The notes: generated by a model not told the origin, from the sequence alone. A stretch of 47,837 nucleotides of DNA from Nitrospirota bacterium (GCA_016208915.1 JACQXE010000031.1:1-47837), one strand, 5' to 3'. Numbered from the stretch's first letter, positions 20,331-29,892 are shown. Numbers and translations are program-made.

Positions 20331-22002
20331 CTTTCCCCCTACCTATTTTTTGTTTTTCCGCCAAGAGAGTGCTTAGAAGTTTGAGGTTGCCAGCGCTTTT
20401 GGCCTCCCCTATTTTTGCATCGATCTCATGATATGCCATCTTCCTGAGACAATCCCTGATATTTTTATCAACTTTCTCCACATCGAATCCAGGATGAAGC
20501 GAGAGTTTCGCGACCAGCGACTTTTCCTCATCTGACAATACGCTGAGCATATTATTTATATTCAACTTATCTGCCAAAGGCCTGATTTCATCAAATATCT
20601 TCCTTACAGCAGGATTATGCAGATTTTCTACTCTGAGATTATCAAAGACATAGGAGGCCTTGTCAGGGAATGAAACTATCGCGCTTAAAAGCAGCACATC
20701 CTCATTATAGGGCAGGCTGGCATGTTTTGAAGTATTTTGTAAAGATTTCTCTTGAACTGTTTTTTCCTCTTTTTTTGCCTCTCTCCTTATAATAGATTCT
20801 TTTATCCCTGACTTCTGGGCAAGCTCCTTAAAAAGCTCTTCTCTCAGAATTAAATCTTTTGCATTATCTATTATCCCAATCGCTGTCCTTATATTATCCA
20901 CCTTATCACTGCTCAGGCCAAGGATAAAATCTATCATTGATTTAGCCTTCGGCAAACGCAGCCTGAATGCATCGCTTCCGTGTTTCCTGAGAAAGCTGTC
21001 AGGGTCATCCTGCTCAGGCAATATCAAAACCTTACTTCTAAATCCGTATTCGTAAAGAAGAACAAGCGACCTCTTGGCAGCAGCAATGCCTGCATCATCT
21101 CCGTCAAAGAGTAACAGCACCTTTTTGGTGAATCTACCGAGTTTATTAAGGTGACCGGGTGTAAGGGCGGTTCCAAGAGGAGCAACCACATTCGTAAAGC
21201 CGTGCTGATAACACATTATAACATCCATATATCCTTCAACAACCATAGCATAATCTTTTTTTCTTATCTCATCTTTTGCAATATGAAGGCCATAGAGGGT
21301 TTCGCCTTTCTTAAACAATAGCGTCTCAGGAGAATTCAGATACTTTGGCATAGAATCATCCATAGCCCTGCCGCCAAAGGCAACTGCATCTCCATGAATA
21401 TTGAATATCGGGAAGATAATTCTACTTCTGAAGATATCATAAGGCCTGTCCTCCCCGCTTGCAACAAGTCCTGCCTGCAATATCATAGAATCTTCATATC
21501 CTTTGGACTTCAGATGCTCATATAAATTCCGCCATTCTTTTGGAGCATATCCCAGTGAAAAAGCCTCTACAGTCTCCTGCTTTAAGCCCCTCTTGACAAG
21601 ATATGAACGGGCTTCCTTTGATCCCTTAAGGTTTTCTCTAAAAAGACTTAGGGCTTCATTCTGAAGAGCAGAAAGTTTTTCTTTCTTCTCAGCCAGATCG
21701 CTGTCAAACTTGTAACCCGAAAGTTTTATGCCTGCCTTTTTTGCAAGAAGCTTAACTGTTTCCTGAAAAGTCATATTCTCATATTTCATGACAAATCCAA
21801 GGATATCACCGCCAGCCCCGCACCCAAAACAATGGAATATCTGTTTGCTCGGACTTACCATAAATGATGGTGTCTTTTCTACATGGAAAGGACAGTTCGC
21901 TCTGTAGTTCTGGCCTGCTTTTTTGAGTTCTACATAGTCTGATATGAGGTCGATTATATCAAGACGTGATTTTATATCTTCAAGAAGTGTGTCAGTTTTC
22001 AT
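20314..22002 (-). CDS. dnaG: DNA primase (DnaG)
   Basis: 562 aa from the ATG at 22002. The CHC2 zinc finger is CPFHVEKTP ... [10 protein letters not shown]; the TOPRIM core has [15 protein letters not shown] and [16 protein letters not shown]; a DnaB-interacting helical tail ends it. It makes RNA primers for replication. I reject the longer frame from 22089: its first 29 residues are encoded by the TGTCATTCCCG repeat and do not resemble primases, while [20 protein letters not shown] is a normal DnaG start. It overlaps rpoD. Confidence 0.96.
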   Translation of the reverse strand: MKTDTLLEDIKSRLDIIDLISDYVELKKAGQNYRANCPFHVEKTPSFMVSPSKQIFHCFGCGAGGDILGFVMKYENMTFQETVKLLAKKAGIKLSGYKFDSDLAEKKEKLSALQNEALSLFRENLKGSKEARSYLVKRGLKQETVEAFSLGYAPKEWRNLYEHLKSKGYEDSMILQAGLVASGEDRPYDIFRSRIIFPIFNIHGDAVAFGGRAMDDSMPKYLNSPETLLFKKGETLYGLHIAKDEIRKKDYAMVVEGYMDVIMCYQHGFTNVVAPLGTALTPGHLNKLGRFTKKVLLLFDGDDAGIAAAKRSLVLLYEYGFRSKVLILPEQDDPDSFLRKHGSDAFRLRLPKAKSMIDFILGLSSDKVDNIRTAIGIIDNAKDLILREELFKELAQKSGIKESIIRREAKKEEKTVQEKSLQNTSKHASLPYNEDVLLLSAIVSFPDKASYVFDNLRVENLHNPAVRKIFDEIRPLADKLNINNMLSVLSDEEKSLVAKLSLHPGFDVEKVDKNIRDCLRKMAYHEIDAKIGEAKSAGNLKLLSTLLAEKQKIGRGKDDRTP

Positions 22003-22040
22003 ACATTTTATAGTGGACGCAAAAAATAAGTTGACATGAT

Positions 22041-22102
22041 TGTCATTCCCGCTTGTCGGAAATCTTTCTTTAAGAACGATGCTGGACAAGCCAGCATGAC
22101 AA
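22041..22102. repeat. TGTCATTCCCG-type inverted-repeat element
   Basis: One half reads TGTCATTCCCGCTTGTCGG; the other, on the opposite strand, TGTCATGCTGGCTTGTCCAG, with the outer ends complementary (TGTCAT / ATGACA). The second copy is at 42092-42207. It lies between dnaG and the NIF3 gene. Confidence 0.65.
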
Positions 22103-22151
22103 CTAATTTAAGTCTTTTACTATAATAACAATCCAGATGTTGCGAGAAAAT

Positions 22152-23111
22152 TTATTTAACCCTGCTTACCCTTTTAAACCCAGAGCATTCAATTATCTCT
22201 ACGGTTTTCCCCCTGCACAGTTCATCAAAAAGCAGATTCAGACCCAGGTTATCACTTGAGATATGACCTGCAATCACAACATTGAGATGACTCTTTTCCG
22301 CCTCTTTTCTGTGATCTTCACTCAAGTGCATTCCCACTATTGTATTGACCCCGCTCGCTGTCAGACTCTCAAATATCTCCTTTGAGCCTTCTGTGCCTCC
22401 TGTCATATCAACAAATATCTTCCCGGCCTTTCTGTCTTTTGAACCGATAAGTATCTTTGGACCTACTCCATTAAAACCCGCTGCCTTATATTCGGGGATA
22501 CTTTTCAAGATCTCGAGAACATCTGAGAGCTTATAGGGCTTATTTTCATCAAAAAGCCTCTGGAGATATGTTGCGACCATATTATCAGCAGGCGTATGGA
22601 GACATAGAAACGGGATTCCAATCAGCCGTGCTGCATCAACCGCCCTTGTGTGGTTTACAGGCATCAATTTCCTCTCGACCTCTTTAATCCTGCCTTCCAT
22701 CAGATCTTCTGCAATGTTTATGGGAACACCGAATTTCTGAAGTATGTCTGACTGCATCCGCATAACAGAATAGAGGTTTGCATATGCCCTTCCTTCAGGA
22801 TGGTGGGAGATAAGAAGGTCAATCCTCTTTCCCTTTGCCCTCAGGTTATCAGCGAGAAGCATCTCTCCAACCTCTATGTCTATGCCTGCAAGCACAGACT
22901 GTATCTCTTCAGCTCCCGTACCATTCAGTATTCGCGAATCAGAATATGGATTTTTCAGTGTCTCATCATCAAAAAATTCTTTCTCATCGTCTTTGAGTTT
23001 TTCAAAGTCTTTTTTCCTCGATTCCAGTTCCTTTAAGACGGCATCTTTACCTCGAGGGTCATTTCCAATTCCGATGGCTATTGCCATATTGTAGAGTTCA
23101 TTAAGAGTCAT
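22152..23111 (-). CDS. NIF3/YbgI-family protein
   Basis: 319 aa. The LLISHHPEG pair of His, the following H in VNHTRAVDAAR, and VGMHLSEDHRKEAEKSHLNVVIAGHISSDNLG are compatible with the two-metal site of NIF3-like proteins. The family is widespread, forms toroidal hexamers, and is loosely linked to cofactor or nucleotide metabolism; no reaction is established. The first 50 residues are an extra charged segment. It is alone and divergent from selB. Confidence 0.75.
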   Translation of the reverse strand: MTLNELYNMAIAIGIGNDPRGKDAVLKELESRKKDFEKLKDDEKEFFDDETLKNPYSDSRILNGTGAEEIQSVLAGIDIEVGEMLLADNLRAKGKRIDLLISHHPEGRAYANLYSVMRMQSDILQKFGVPINIAEDLMEGRIKEVERKLMPVNHTRAVDAARLIGIPFLCLHTPADNMVATYLQRLFDENKPYKLSDVLEILKSIPEYKAAGFNGVGPKILIGSKDRKAGKIFVDMTGGTEGSKEIFESLTASGVNTIVGMHLSEDHRKEAEKSHLNVVIAGHISSDNLGLNLLFDELCRGKTVEIIECSGFKRVSRVK

Positions 23112-23242
23112 TTTTTAGTCCTTTTTGAAGCAAATTATTAGTTTATTTTATTTTTTAGTTAGTTATTTGTCAATCGCTTAATATGCAGGCCTGCCTAAAA
23201 AAAAACACAAAAACTGAGAGGCTTTCATATATACTTTTATTA

Positions 23243-25123
23243 ATGCACTTTGTAATACTCGGTACAGCAGGACATATAGACCATGGGAAAAGCGCCCTTG
23301 TTAATGCCCTTACAGGTATTGACCCTGACAGGCTCAAAGAAGAAAAAGAGCGGGGGATTACTATTGACCTTGGTTTTGCTGATTTAACGTATCCTGACGG
23401 CCTGACAGTCGGCATAATTGATGTGCCCGGACATGAGAGGCTTGTAAGAAATATGCTGGCCGGCGCAGGCGGAATCGATATAGTTGTGCTTGTCATTGCA
23501 GCTGATGAAGGGATAATGCCTCAGAGCAAAGAGCATCTGGCAATATGCAATTTATTAAAAATAAAATCCGGGCTTATTGTCATTACAAAGATAGACCTCG
23601 CTGAAGCAGACGGGGTTAAACTTGTTGCAGAAGAGATCCGGAATTTTGTGAAAGGCACTTTTCTTGAAAATTCAGAGATAATACCTGTCTCATCAAAGAC
23701 CGGTGAAAACATCGATCTACTTAAGGAAAAAATCAGGGAAGTTGCTTTAAAAATCAGGCCCAAACTTACAAAAGGACTATTCAGGCTGCCGATAGACAGG
23801 GTATTCACACTGAAAGGATTCGGCACTGTTGTTACAGGCACAGCCCTCTCAGGAAGCATATCAGTAGATGATGCTGTAGATATACTTCCAACAGATATAA
23901 AGAGCAAGGTGCGGGGGCTTCACAGCCACGGCAAATCAATAAAGACTGCATATGCAGGCCAGAGAGTTGCCATCAATCTTACAGGCGTTGAAAAAGAAAG
24001 CCTGAGCAGGGGAGATGTTGTAGTTGTCCCGAACAGATTTGTTCCGACAAAGACTGTAGATGCAAATATTGAGCTGCTTAAAAATGCCCCTGTTTTAAAA
24101 AATAAAAGCCTTGTCCATTTTCACTCAGGAACAGTAGAGGTTATAGCAAGGATAATAATGTATGACAGGGAAGAGCTAAAATCAGGCGAAGGATGCTACT
24201 GCCAGTTCCGGCTCCAGGAGCCTGTCATTGTAATGTCAGGCGACAGATACATAATTAGAAGATTTTCTCCTGTCGAGACAATAGGCGGCGGTGAACTGCT
24301 CGATGTATACCCCACAAAGAGAAAAAAGAGCGAGGGGACCGATGACCTCGTAACATTTGAAAAAGGCACGTTCGATGAAAAAATAGCGATGAAGATTAGG
24401 AAAGCCGGAGCATACGGGATACCTGCATTGCTCATTGAAGGTTGGATAAATTCAGACATCCCTGTAATAAAAGAGTCCATCAAAAAATTGAAGGAAACCG
24501 GCATAATTGTACAATTTGAGGATATTCTTTTTCACAGCCTTCCTCTGAATTCTATAAAAGAGGAGGCAAAAAAGATCATCAGTGAATTTCATAAAAAAAA
24601 TCCCCTGAAAACAGGGACGCCTAAAGAAGAACTGCGGACGCATTTCAAGGTTGAGCAGAGAATATTTGATGCAATAATAAATTCAATGCGTGATATTGTG
24701 ATTGATAAAGATATCATACGTTTATCAGAATTCAGGGTTTCCCTGTCAGAGTCGGATGAAGGAATAAAAGCAAAAATACTCAATACCCTTGACCAGAGCG
24801 GCTTTCAGCCTCCACTCAAGGATGAGTTATCCAAGAATCTCGCCATACCGCCCAAGCAACTTGATGACCTGTTGAAACTTATGGCAAAGGAAGGAACGCT
24901 TGTAAGGATAAACGACTCCATGTATATTACAGCCTTCTCCCATAAAAAAATGGTGGATTCGCTGAAAAACTTTTTCAAAAAGAAACCTGAAATGACAGTC
25001 GCTGAGTTCAGGGATATACTTGGAACGTCAAGAAAATACGCACTACCGTTTCTCGAATACCTTGACGTTGCAAGAATTACAATGAGGGTCGGGGATTCAA
25101 GGAAGTTATTATTGAAAACTTAA
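23243..25123 (+). CDS. selB: selenocysteine-specific elongation factor (SelB)
   Basis: 626 aa. The GTPase begins at MHFVILGTAGHIDHGKS, with ERGITIDLGFADL, DVPGHERLVRNM and TKIDL. EF-Tu-like domains II and III follow (GTVVTGTALSGSI), and a SelB-specific domain IV with about four winged helices (residues about 380-626) binds the SECIS RNA. It delivers Sec-tRNA-Sec to UGA. I start at ATG 23243 because the 20 residues upstream are not conserved-looking. selA and selC are not in the window. The ald gene follows by 22 bp. Confidence 0.95.
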   Translation: MHFVILGTAGHIDHGKSALVNALTGIDPDRLKEEKERGITIDLGFADLTYPDGLTVGIIDVPGHERLVRNMLAGAGGIDIVVLVIAADEGIMPQSKEHLAICNLLKIKSGLIVITKIDLAEADGVKLVAEEIRNFVKGTFLENSEIIPVSSKTGENIDLLKEKIREVALKIRPKLTKGLFRLPIDRVFTLKGFGTVVTGTALSGSISVDDAVDILPTDIKSKVRGLHSHGKSIKTAYAGQRVAINLTGVEKESLSRGDVVVVPNRFVPTKTVDANIELLKNAPVLKNKSLVHFHSGTVEVIARIIMYDREELKSGEGCYCQFRLQEPVIVMSGDRYIIRRFSPVETIGGGELLDVYPTKRKKSEGTDDLVTFEKGTFDEKIAMKIRKAGAYGIPALLIEGWINSDIPVIKESIKKLKETGIIVQFEDILFHSLPLNSIKEEAKKIISEFHKKNPLKTGTPKEELRTHFKVEQRIFDAIINSMRDIVIDKDIIRLSEFRVSLSESDEGIKAKILNTLDQSGFQPPLKDELSKNLAIPPKQLDDLLKLMAKEGTLVRINDSMYITAFSHKKMVDSLKNFFKKKPEMTVAEFRDILGTSRKYALPFLEYLDVARITMRVGDSRKLLLKT

Positions 25124-25145
25124 GGCAAATCGAATAGGGCTTGCT

Positions 25146-26240
25146 ATGATTATAGGAGTTTCCAGAGAGATCAAGAAAGAAGAATACCGTGTTGCCATTA
25201 CTCCATCTGTTGTTAGAGAACTGAGGGCAACAGGACATACAATACTTGTAGAAACCAGCGCGGGCGAAGGGAGCGGCTTTTCTGATAATGAATATCTTGA
25301 AGCTGATGCAGATATAGTTGACAGAAGTACACTTTTCAATAAGGCAGACCTTATCATAAAGGTAAAAGAGCCGCTCACGCCTGAATATGAACTTCTCAGA
25401 GAAGGACAGGTGATATTCACATACCTTCATCTTGCCTCTAACCGCGAACTGACAGAACTGCTGCTTAAGAAAAAGATAACCAGCCTCGCATATGAGACAC
25501 TTCAAAAAGATGGCTCTCTCCCATTACTTTCACCGATGAGTGAGATTGCGGGAAAGATGGCGCCTCTTATGGGCGCATTTTTTCTCCAGAAGATTTATAA
25601 CGGCGAGGGAATACTTGTCACAGGTGCAATAGGTGTGAAACCAGCAAAGGCACTGATACTCGGCGCTGGAATCGTTGGAACAAATGCAGCACATGTCTGT
25701 ACTGGGCTTGGTATAGACACCACTGTTATGAACAGAGGCATTGACAGGTTACAGAAACTTGATGAGCTGTTTACGGGGAGGATAAAGACCCTGCCATTAA
25801 CAGAGCACAATATTCGGGAGGAGATTAAGGATTCTGACATCATTATTGGAGCGATTCTCGTTCCTGGAGGAAAGACCCCTGTTCTCATCACAAGAGATAT
25901 GCTTACGACTATGAAGAAAGGAGCTGTAATCATAGATGTTTCTGTTGATCAGGGAGGGTGTGTTGAAACATCGAGACCAACGACCCATGATAATCCCATA
26001 TATGAAGTTGATGGCATAATCCATTACACCGTTGCCAATATGCCTGGCGCTTATCCGAGGACATCAACGCTCGCACTTACAAATGCAACATTGCCGTACA
26101 TAAAAATATTGGCTGAACATGGAATTGAAAAAGCTATCAGGGAATTTCTTGAAATCAGAAGCGCCCTGAATACGTATAAAGGTGAAATTACGCATAAGAC
26201 GCTTGCAGAATCCTTGGAAATTCCTTTTAAAGAAATATAA
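25146..26240 (+). CDS. ald: alanine dehydrogenase
   Basis: 364 aa. N-terminal GVSREIKKEEYRVAITP, the pyruvate-binding Lys/His region FTYLHLASNRELTE, and the NAD-binding ALILGAGIVGTNAAHVCTGLG are diagnostic. The C-terminal GAYPRTSTLALTNATLPY is also conserved. It interconverts L-alanine and pyruvate with NAD. Full length. It may share a transcript with selB. Confidence 0.94.
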   Translation: MIIGVSREIKKEEYRVAITPSVVRELRATGHTILVETSAGEGSGFSDNEYLEADADIVDRSTLFNKADLIIKVKEPLTPEYELLREGQVIFTYLHLASNRELTELLLKKKITSLAYETLQKDGSLPLLSPMSEIAGKMAPLMGAFFLQKIYNGEGILVTGAIGVKPAKALILGAGIVGTNAAHVCTGLGIDTTVMNRGIDRLQKLDELFTGRIKTLPLTEHNIREEIKDSDIIIGAILVPGGKTPVLITRDMLTTMKKGAVIIDVSVDQGGCVETSRPTTHDNPIYEVDGIIHYTVANMPGAYPRTSTLALTNATLPYIKILAEHGIEKAIREFLEIRSALNTYKGEITHKTLAESLEIPFKEI

Positions 26241-26283
26241 TAAAATTGATGCATCGAAGACTTAGTGCTTAAAGGAGGAAGAC

Positions 26284-26565
26284 ATGCCAACTATTGATAA
26301 GCATGCAAAAATAAGTCTCGAAAGAACAGGAAAGGATTATCAGAGCATACATGAATGGATTGACGATCCAGAAAAAAAAGCCGAGAGGCATGACATCACA
26401 AAGATTTACGAGTACGGCAAAATAATAGAAAAGGAGTACGGCAAGGAAGGGCTTGAAGAATACATTCGGCATCTCCATGACGATGTGAAGGCAAAGTTCG
26501 AGCACATTCAACACGACCTTGAAAAAGCCATTGCTGAGACACTTGCATATTTTGGAGTTAAGTAG
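26284..26565 (+). CDS. conserved hypothetical, His/Glu-rich small protein
   Basis: 93 aa, not assigned to a function. It begins MPTIDKHAKISLERTGKDY and contains HEWIDDPEKKAERHDITKIY and EYIRHLHDDVKAKFEHIQHD. Histidines and acids at regular spacing could bind a metal, which is speculation. AGGAGG precedes the ATG. It is 14 bp before the HD gene, so it is probably in one operon with the HD protein and the MFS transporter. Confidence 0.7.
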   Translation: MPTIDKHAKISLERTGKDYQSIHEWIDDPEKKAERHDITKIYEYGKIIEKEYGKEGLEEYIRHLHDDVKAKFEHIQHDLEKAIAETLAYFGVK

Positions 26566-26578
26566 GAAGAAGGATAAA

Positions 26579-27127
26579 ATGAACTATAAAATAAAGGCTT
26601 CAGACATTGAAGTGCTGAGGAAAGCAGGAGTTTCTGAGGATGACATAAGGCATTGTATCAAAGTAGCAGAAAAGGCATTGGAGATTGCTCAACAGACAGG
26701 AGCAAAACTCAATATGGAACTTATTGGCAAGGGTGCGCTATTCCATGATCTTGGCAAGGCGAGAACCCATGAGATAGAGCATGGCAAGATCGGCGCTGAG
26801 ATAGGAAGGAACTTAGGATTATCAAAAGAGATCACAGATATCATGGAGAAACACATCAGGGGCGGGCTTACTGAGGAAGAGGCAAAGGAACTTAATTTGC
26901 CTGTCAGAGATTATGCATTAAAAAGACTTGAAGAGAAGATTGTCATTTATGCCGACAGACTCGTTGATATCATTATGGATGGAATTGTTCAGATTACATC
27001 AGAGAGAGAGGCAGAGGAACGATTTGAAGAGATACTGAGAAAATATCCAAAATATGGAAAGAATGAAAAGACCCTGAAGCGGTATTTAGGCTATCACAGA
27101 GAAATACAGGGTCTCATGAAAAAATGA
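26579..27127 (+). CDS. HD-domain phosphohydrolase (TIGR00295-like)
   Basis: 182 aa. The HD motif is GALFHDLGKARTHEIEHGKIGAEIG, with a further His in DIMEKHIRGG. HD proteins hydrolyse phosphoester bonds using two metals; the substrate is unknown. The ATG at 26579 is better than the in-frame ATG at 26519, which overlaps the previous gene and gives an unlike N-terminus. The stop overlaps the start of the MFS gene (ATGA), indicating coupling. Confidence 0.82.
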   Translation: MNYKIKASDIEVLRKAGVSEDDIRHCIKVAEKALEIAQQTGAKLNMELIGKGALFHDLGKARTHEIEHGKIGAEIGRNLGLSKEITDIMEKHIRGGLTEEEAKELNLPVRDYALKRLEEKIVIYADRLVDIIMDGIVQITSEREAEERFEEILRKYPKYGKNEKTLKRYLGYHREIQGLMKK

Positions 27128-28302
27128 GGCCGAGTCCATTCGTCCTGCTCTGCAGCACAGGACTTTTTGCAATATTCAGTTCTACGATCTCAAAAAGCCC
27201 TGTGCTTCCCTTATTTGCTGCACACCTTGGCGCAGACCCCTCAGGTGTGGGAATCGTTGCCGCAGTATCAGCATTTACAGGCATCATAGCAAGCATACCT
27301 GCAGGCATCCTATCGGACAGATTTGGAAGAAAAAAGATGCTGATGTTTTCTGTGTTGGTATTTTCGACCGCACCGTTTCTGTATCTTATGGTTGAACATA
27401 TCTGGCAGCTCGCAATAATCAGGTTTTATCATGGCCTTGCCACCGCTATATTTATCCCTGTTGCAATGGCAATGGTATCAGACATTTTTCATAAAGAAAG
27501 AGGGGAAAAGATAGGATGGTTTTCAACATCAACACTAATTGGCAGATTCATGGCGCCGATTATTGGAGGCAGCATTATTGGGGTCTTGGTATTCAATCCC
27601 GGATTAAGCTATAAGATTGTTTATCTTGTATGCGGTATTACAGGTATAATCGCATTGATAATTTCCTTTAAACTGCCGGACATCAATCAAAAGCCAAAGG
27701 GAACACAGAAATTAAGGGATTCTTTCCACAGTTTCAGGGAAGTAATGCTCAACAAGAGAATACTTTCAGCAAGCTCTCTAGAAGCAGCAATACTCTTTGC
27801 CTATGGGACATTTGAGACGTTCCTGCCCCTTTACTCTATCAAGGTCGGACTGAGTGCCTATGAGGTTGGAATATTTCTTTCTTCACAGGTTATTACTCTT
27901 GCGCTGACAAGACCGATGATGGGAAGGTTTTCTGACAGACATGGAAGAAGATCTCAGATATTTGTTGGTGCGATTATAGGAGCAATATGCATAGGGAGCT
28001 TTTCTTTACTCAAATCATTCTTCCCACTTCTTTTTTTAAGCATATTATTTGGATTAAGCTTTTCAATTGTAACATCTGCCACATCTGCATTTATTGCAGA
28101 CTTGAGCAGGTCTGAGACTCATGGCTCTGCGATGGGCATACTCGGTTCGATCATGGACATCGGTCATACAACAGGACCTCTGATATCAGGAATCGTAGCT
28201 TCATATTTTGGTTTTGAAAAAGCATTCTTAGGGGCATCCTTAGTCCTTTTAGCTGTAGCTTTTGTTTTCTGGTCAGGTGTGATTAATCGTAGTCCCAATT
28301 AA
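27124..28302 (+). CDS. major facilitator superfamily transporter
   Basis: 392 aa, about 12 predicted membrane segments. The loop 2-3 signature is GILSDRFGRKKMLMFS and its repeat in the second half is MGRFSDRHGRRSQIF, as in 12-TM drug or sugar efflux MFS proteins. Substrate unknown. It overlaps the HD gene by 4 bp. It is the last clearly core gene before the accessory region. Confidence 0.88.
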   Translation: MRPSPFVLLCSTGLFAIFSSTISKSPVLPLFAAHLGADPSGVGIVAAVSAFTGIIASIPAGILSDRFGRKKMLMFSVLVFSTAPFLYLMVEHIWQLAIIRFYHGLATAIFIPVAMAMVSDIFHKERGEKIGWFSTSTLIGRFMAPIIGGSIIGVLVFNPGLSYKIVYLVCGITGIIALIISFKLPDINQKPKGTQKLRDSFHSFREVMLNKRILSASSLEAAILFAYGTFETFLPLYSIKVGLSAYEVGIFLSSQVITLALTRPMMGRFSDRHGRRSQIFVGAIIGAICIGSFSLLKSFFPLLFLSILFGLSFSIVTSATSAFIADLSRSETHGSAMGILGSIMDIGHTTGPLISGIVASYFGFEKAFLGASLVLLAVAFVFWSGVINRSPN

Positions 28303-28323
28303 GATTTTCTTTTAAAATCGTTT

Positions 28324-28662
28324 TTATTCCAGACAAAGTGTCTTTTTCAATTTTGTTTTTATTTCAGCAAATACATTCAACGACAAAGCCCCTAATGATT
28401 TTCTGATAACCGAATTGTGAACTACCGCTATCTTCTCAGTCTTTATAATAGATTTCTTTTTTAGCCCTGTTTTTGTAAAGTAATCATCAGTTTCATCAAC
28501 AATAAACCATGATTCCTGAATTTTCTCCGGTATTTTTGAAAATATTCCGAGGATTATAACATCTTCTCCCTTTGCAGCTATAACAACGGCTGGTCTTACC
28601 TTAGAAGATATAAGGTCTGTGAAAGGGAAGTTAACAAGGACAACATCACCTGGCTTATACAT
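28324..28662 (-). CDS. PemK/MazF-like toxin
   Basis: 112 aa from the ATG at 28662, giving MYKPGDVVLVNFPFTDL. This opening, then KVRPAVVIAAKGEDVIILGIFSKIP, is the SH3-like MazF/PemK fold with its Arg-Pro-Ala-Val motif. Such toxins cut single-stranded mRNA. The longer frame from 28716 is not a MazF start. It overlaps the antitoxin gene by 8 bp, so the two are coupled. Family clear, specificity unknown. Confidence 0.75.
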   Translation of the reverse strand: MYKPGDVVLVNFPFTDLISSKVRPAVVIAAKGEDVIILGIFSKIPEKIQESWFIVDETDDYFTKTGLKKKSIIKTEKIAVVHNSVIRKSLGALSLNVFAEIKTKLKKTLCLE

Positions 28663-28846
28663 CACTGTAAATGTCTTCTTCCTTGTCTTCCCATTCAGGG
28701 AATGAGGTCTGGGCAACGCTCATCATCATGTGAGTCTCAAGATATTCGTGAATCTCATGATCTAGCTTGACGACCTGTTCCGGAGAAAGTTGCGGAAGAA
28801 GCTTCTTTATTTCCTCGACTGTTACATCAATAGTTACTTTCGGCAT
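28655..28846 (-). CDS. probable antitoxin of the PemK-like toxin
   Basis: 63 aa. It starts MPKVTIDVTVEEIKKLLPQLSP and continues QVVKLDHEIHEYLE, an amphipathic helix; the acidic tail (FPEWEDKEEDIYSDV) could occupy the toxin's basic groove. No named DNA-binding fold is evident. GGAGG precedes the start. The role is inferred from its position ahead of, and overlap with, the toxin. Confidence 0.6.
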   Translation of the reverse strand: MPKVTIDVTVEEIKKLLPQLSPEQVVKLDHEIHEYLETHMMMSVAQTSFPEWEDKEEDIYSDV

Positions 28847-28858
28847 AATCAGCCTCCT

Positions 28859-29314
28859 TTATGCCCTTATTTTACCTGAATCTCCGGCTAAAATCATTCT
28901 GCCCCTCATTGTTTTGCTCTTCTCAAGTGTCACCCCTCTTACATTAAGAGGGGATGGGGGAGTTATCTTCTTAGCTATTTGGGTTAAAACACTCTCTGTA
29001 TCATGAAGCATCTCGTGATTCCAAAACCGCATCACATCGATTCCTTGTGATTTAAGATACGCTGAGCGGGCTGTATCATACTCTTGATTGTTATCCTGCG
29101 CATGCTGGCCGCCGTCCAATTCTATAGCAAGTTTCAACTTCGGACAGTAAAAGTCCAGGATATAAGGTCCTGCGCTATATTGACGAACGAATCTCATTCC
29201 ACAAAAACGCCTGTTTCGTATATGCGACCAGAAAACTTTTTCCGCTTCCGTCTGATTCCGCCTCAGTTCCCGTCTCCGGTGTTTCAGTAATGGATCATTC
29301 CGTATATATTTCAT
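28859..29314 (-). CDS. DUF559 nuclease-fold protein bracketed by palindromes
   Basis: 151 aa. Residues about 8-118 are a DUF559 (very-short-patch-repair-like) domain: LRRNQTEAEKVFWSHIRNRRF, FYCPKLKLAIELDGGQHA with the catalytic-type E-x-D-G-x-x-H, and SQGIDVMRFWNHE. The fold suggests a nickase or endonuclease; activity is not shown. The start codon lies five bases from palindrome P4, and the tail PPSPLNVRG is encoded by palindrome P3. It lies upstream of the antitoxin/PemK pair on the same strand. Confidence 0.7.
   Translation of the reverse strand: MKYIRNDPLLKHRRRELRRNQTEAEKVFWSHIRNRRFCGMRFVRQYSAGPYILDFYCPKLKLAIELDGGQHAQDNNQEYDTARSAYLKSQGIDVMRFWNHEMLHDTESVLTQIAKKITPPSPLNVRGVTLEKSKTMRGRMILAGDSGKIRA
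28933..28969. repeat. palindrome P3, at the 3' end of the DUF559 gene
   Basis: CCCCTCTTA CAT TAAGAGGGG (28933-28953) followed by ATGGGGGAGTTATCTT. It encodes the tail of the DUF559 protein. Confidence 0.75.
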
Positions 29315-29318
29315 AACA

Positions 29319-29394
29319 CCCCCTCGCCCCCTCTTAACTTAAGAGGGGGCAATTTCTTCCCCCTTAGAGTAAGGGGAGAATGAGGGGGTTATCT
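29319..29394. repeat. palindrome P4, upstream of the DUF559 gene
   Basis: GCCCCCTCTTAA C TTAAGAGGGGGC is a 12-bp perfect stem (29326-29350). A second CCCCCTTA/TAAGGGG-like stem (29360-29375) and the tail GAGGGGGTTATCT (to 29394) follow. The tail is shared with P3 and P5. It sits directly upstream of the DUF559 start. Confidence 0.75.
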
Positions 29395-29397
29395 CTC

Positions 29398-29520
29398 TTA
29401 CTCTGATAACCTTTTTCCCTCAATCATCTTCCTCTCCTCTTCTGTTATCCCATACAGCCCATAAACAATCTCCTCTATCTTCTCATCCGTCACAGCAATC
29501 TCGTGTTCGAATTTTTCTCG
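29398..29520 (-). pseudogene. C-terminal scrap of a restriction-modification methylase
   Basis: Forty codons then TAA: EKFEHEIAVTDEKIEEIVYG and LYGITEEERKMIEGKR. This resembles the extreme C-terminus of Eco57I-like or type I/II DNA methyltransferases (TDxxIDxLVYxLYGLTEEE). No upstream part remains. It is a relic, not a gene. Confidence 0.5.
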
Positions 29521-29550
29521 CTCGGCGGATGGGTGGGTAATGCCTATTTT

Positions 29551-29892
29551 TTAGCTCTCCTGAGAGACTGCTTTTTCTAATGTGATAATAAGAGGAGGAA
29601 GGTCGTCTGTAATGGTATCCCATACTCTATCAAGATCAATATCAAAATAGACGTGGATAAGGCGGTTCCTCATGGCAATAATATTTGCCCATGGAATTTC
29701 TTTATGCCTTTCACGGAATTCCTTTGAAATAGTAGATGCAGCTTCTCCAATAATCTCGATTGACTTTACAATGGAAAGCGCAAGCATACGGTCAGATAGA
29801 AGATCTTTTCTGGTTTTATTCTTGGCAAAAGAGAGGGCTTCTTTTGCTGCATCAATCATATGCTGCAAGCGGATAAAGTCATCTTTCGGCAT
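29551..29892 (-). CDS. HEPN-domain toxin (HepT-like)
   Basis: 113 aa from the ATG at 29892 (MPKDDFIRLQHMIDAAKE). The RX4HXY motif is RNRLIHVY, as in HepT toxins, where the Arg and His form the RNase site and the Tyr is the target of AMPylation. The longer frame from 29925 is not conserved-looking. It overlaps the MNT partner by 14 bp and lies downstream of it. Predicted mRNA or tRNA cleavage. Confidence 0.8.
   Translation of the reverse strand: MPKDDFIRLQHMIDAAKEALSFAKNKTRKDLLSDRMLALSIVKSIEIIGEAASTISKEFRERHKEIPWANIIAMRNRLIHVYFDIDLDRVWDTITDDLPPLIITLEKAVSQES

Noticed and set aside
22003-22089. Longer N-terminus of DnaG
   Set aside because: It is encoded by the TGTCATTCCCG repeat and is absent from normal primase N-termini.
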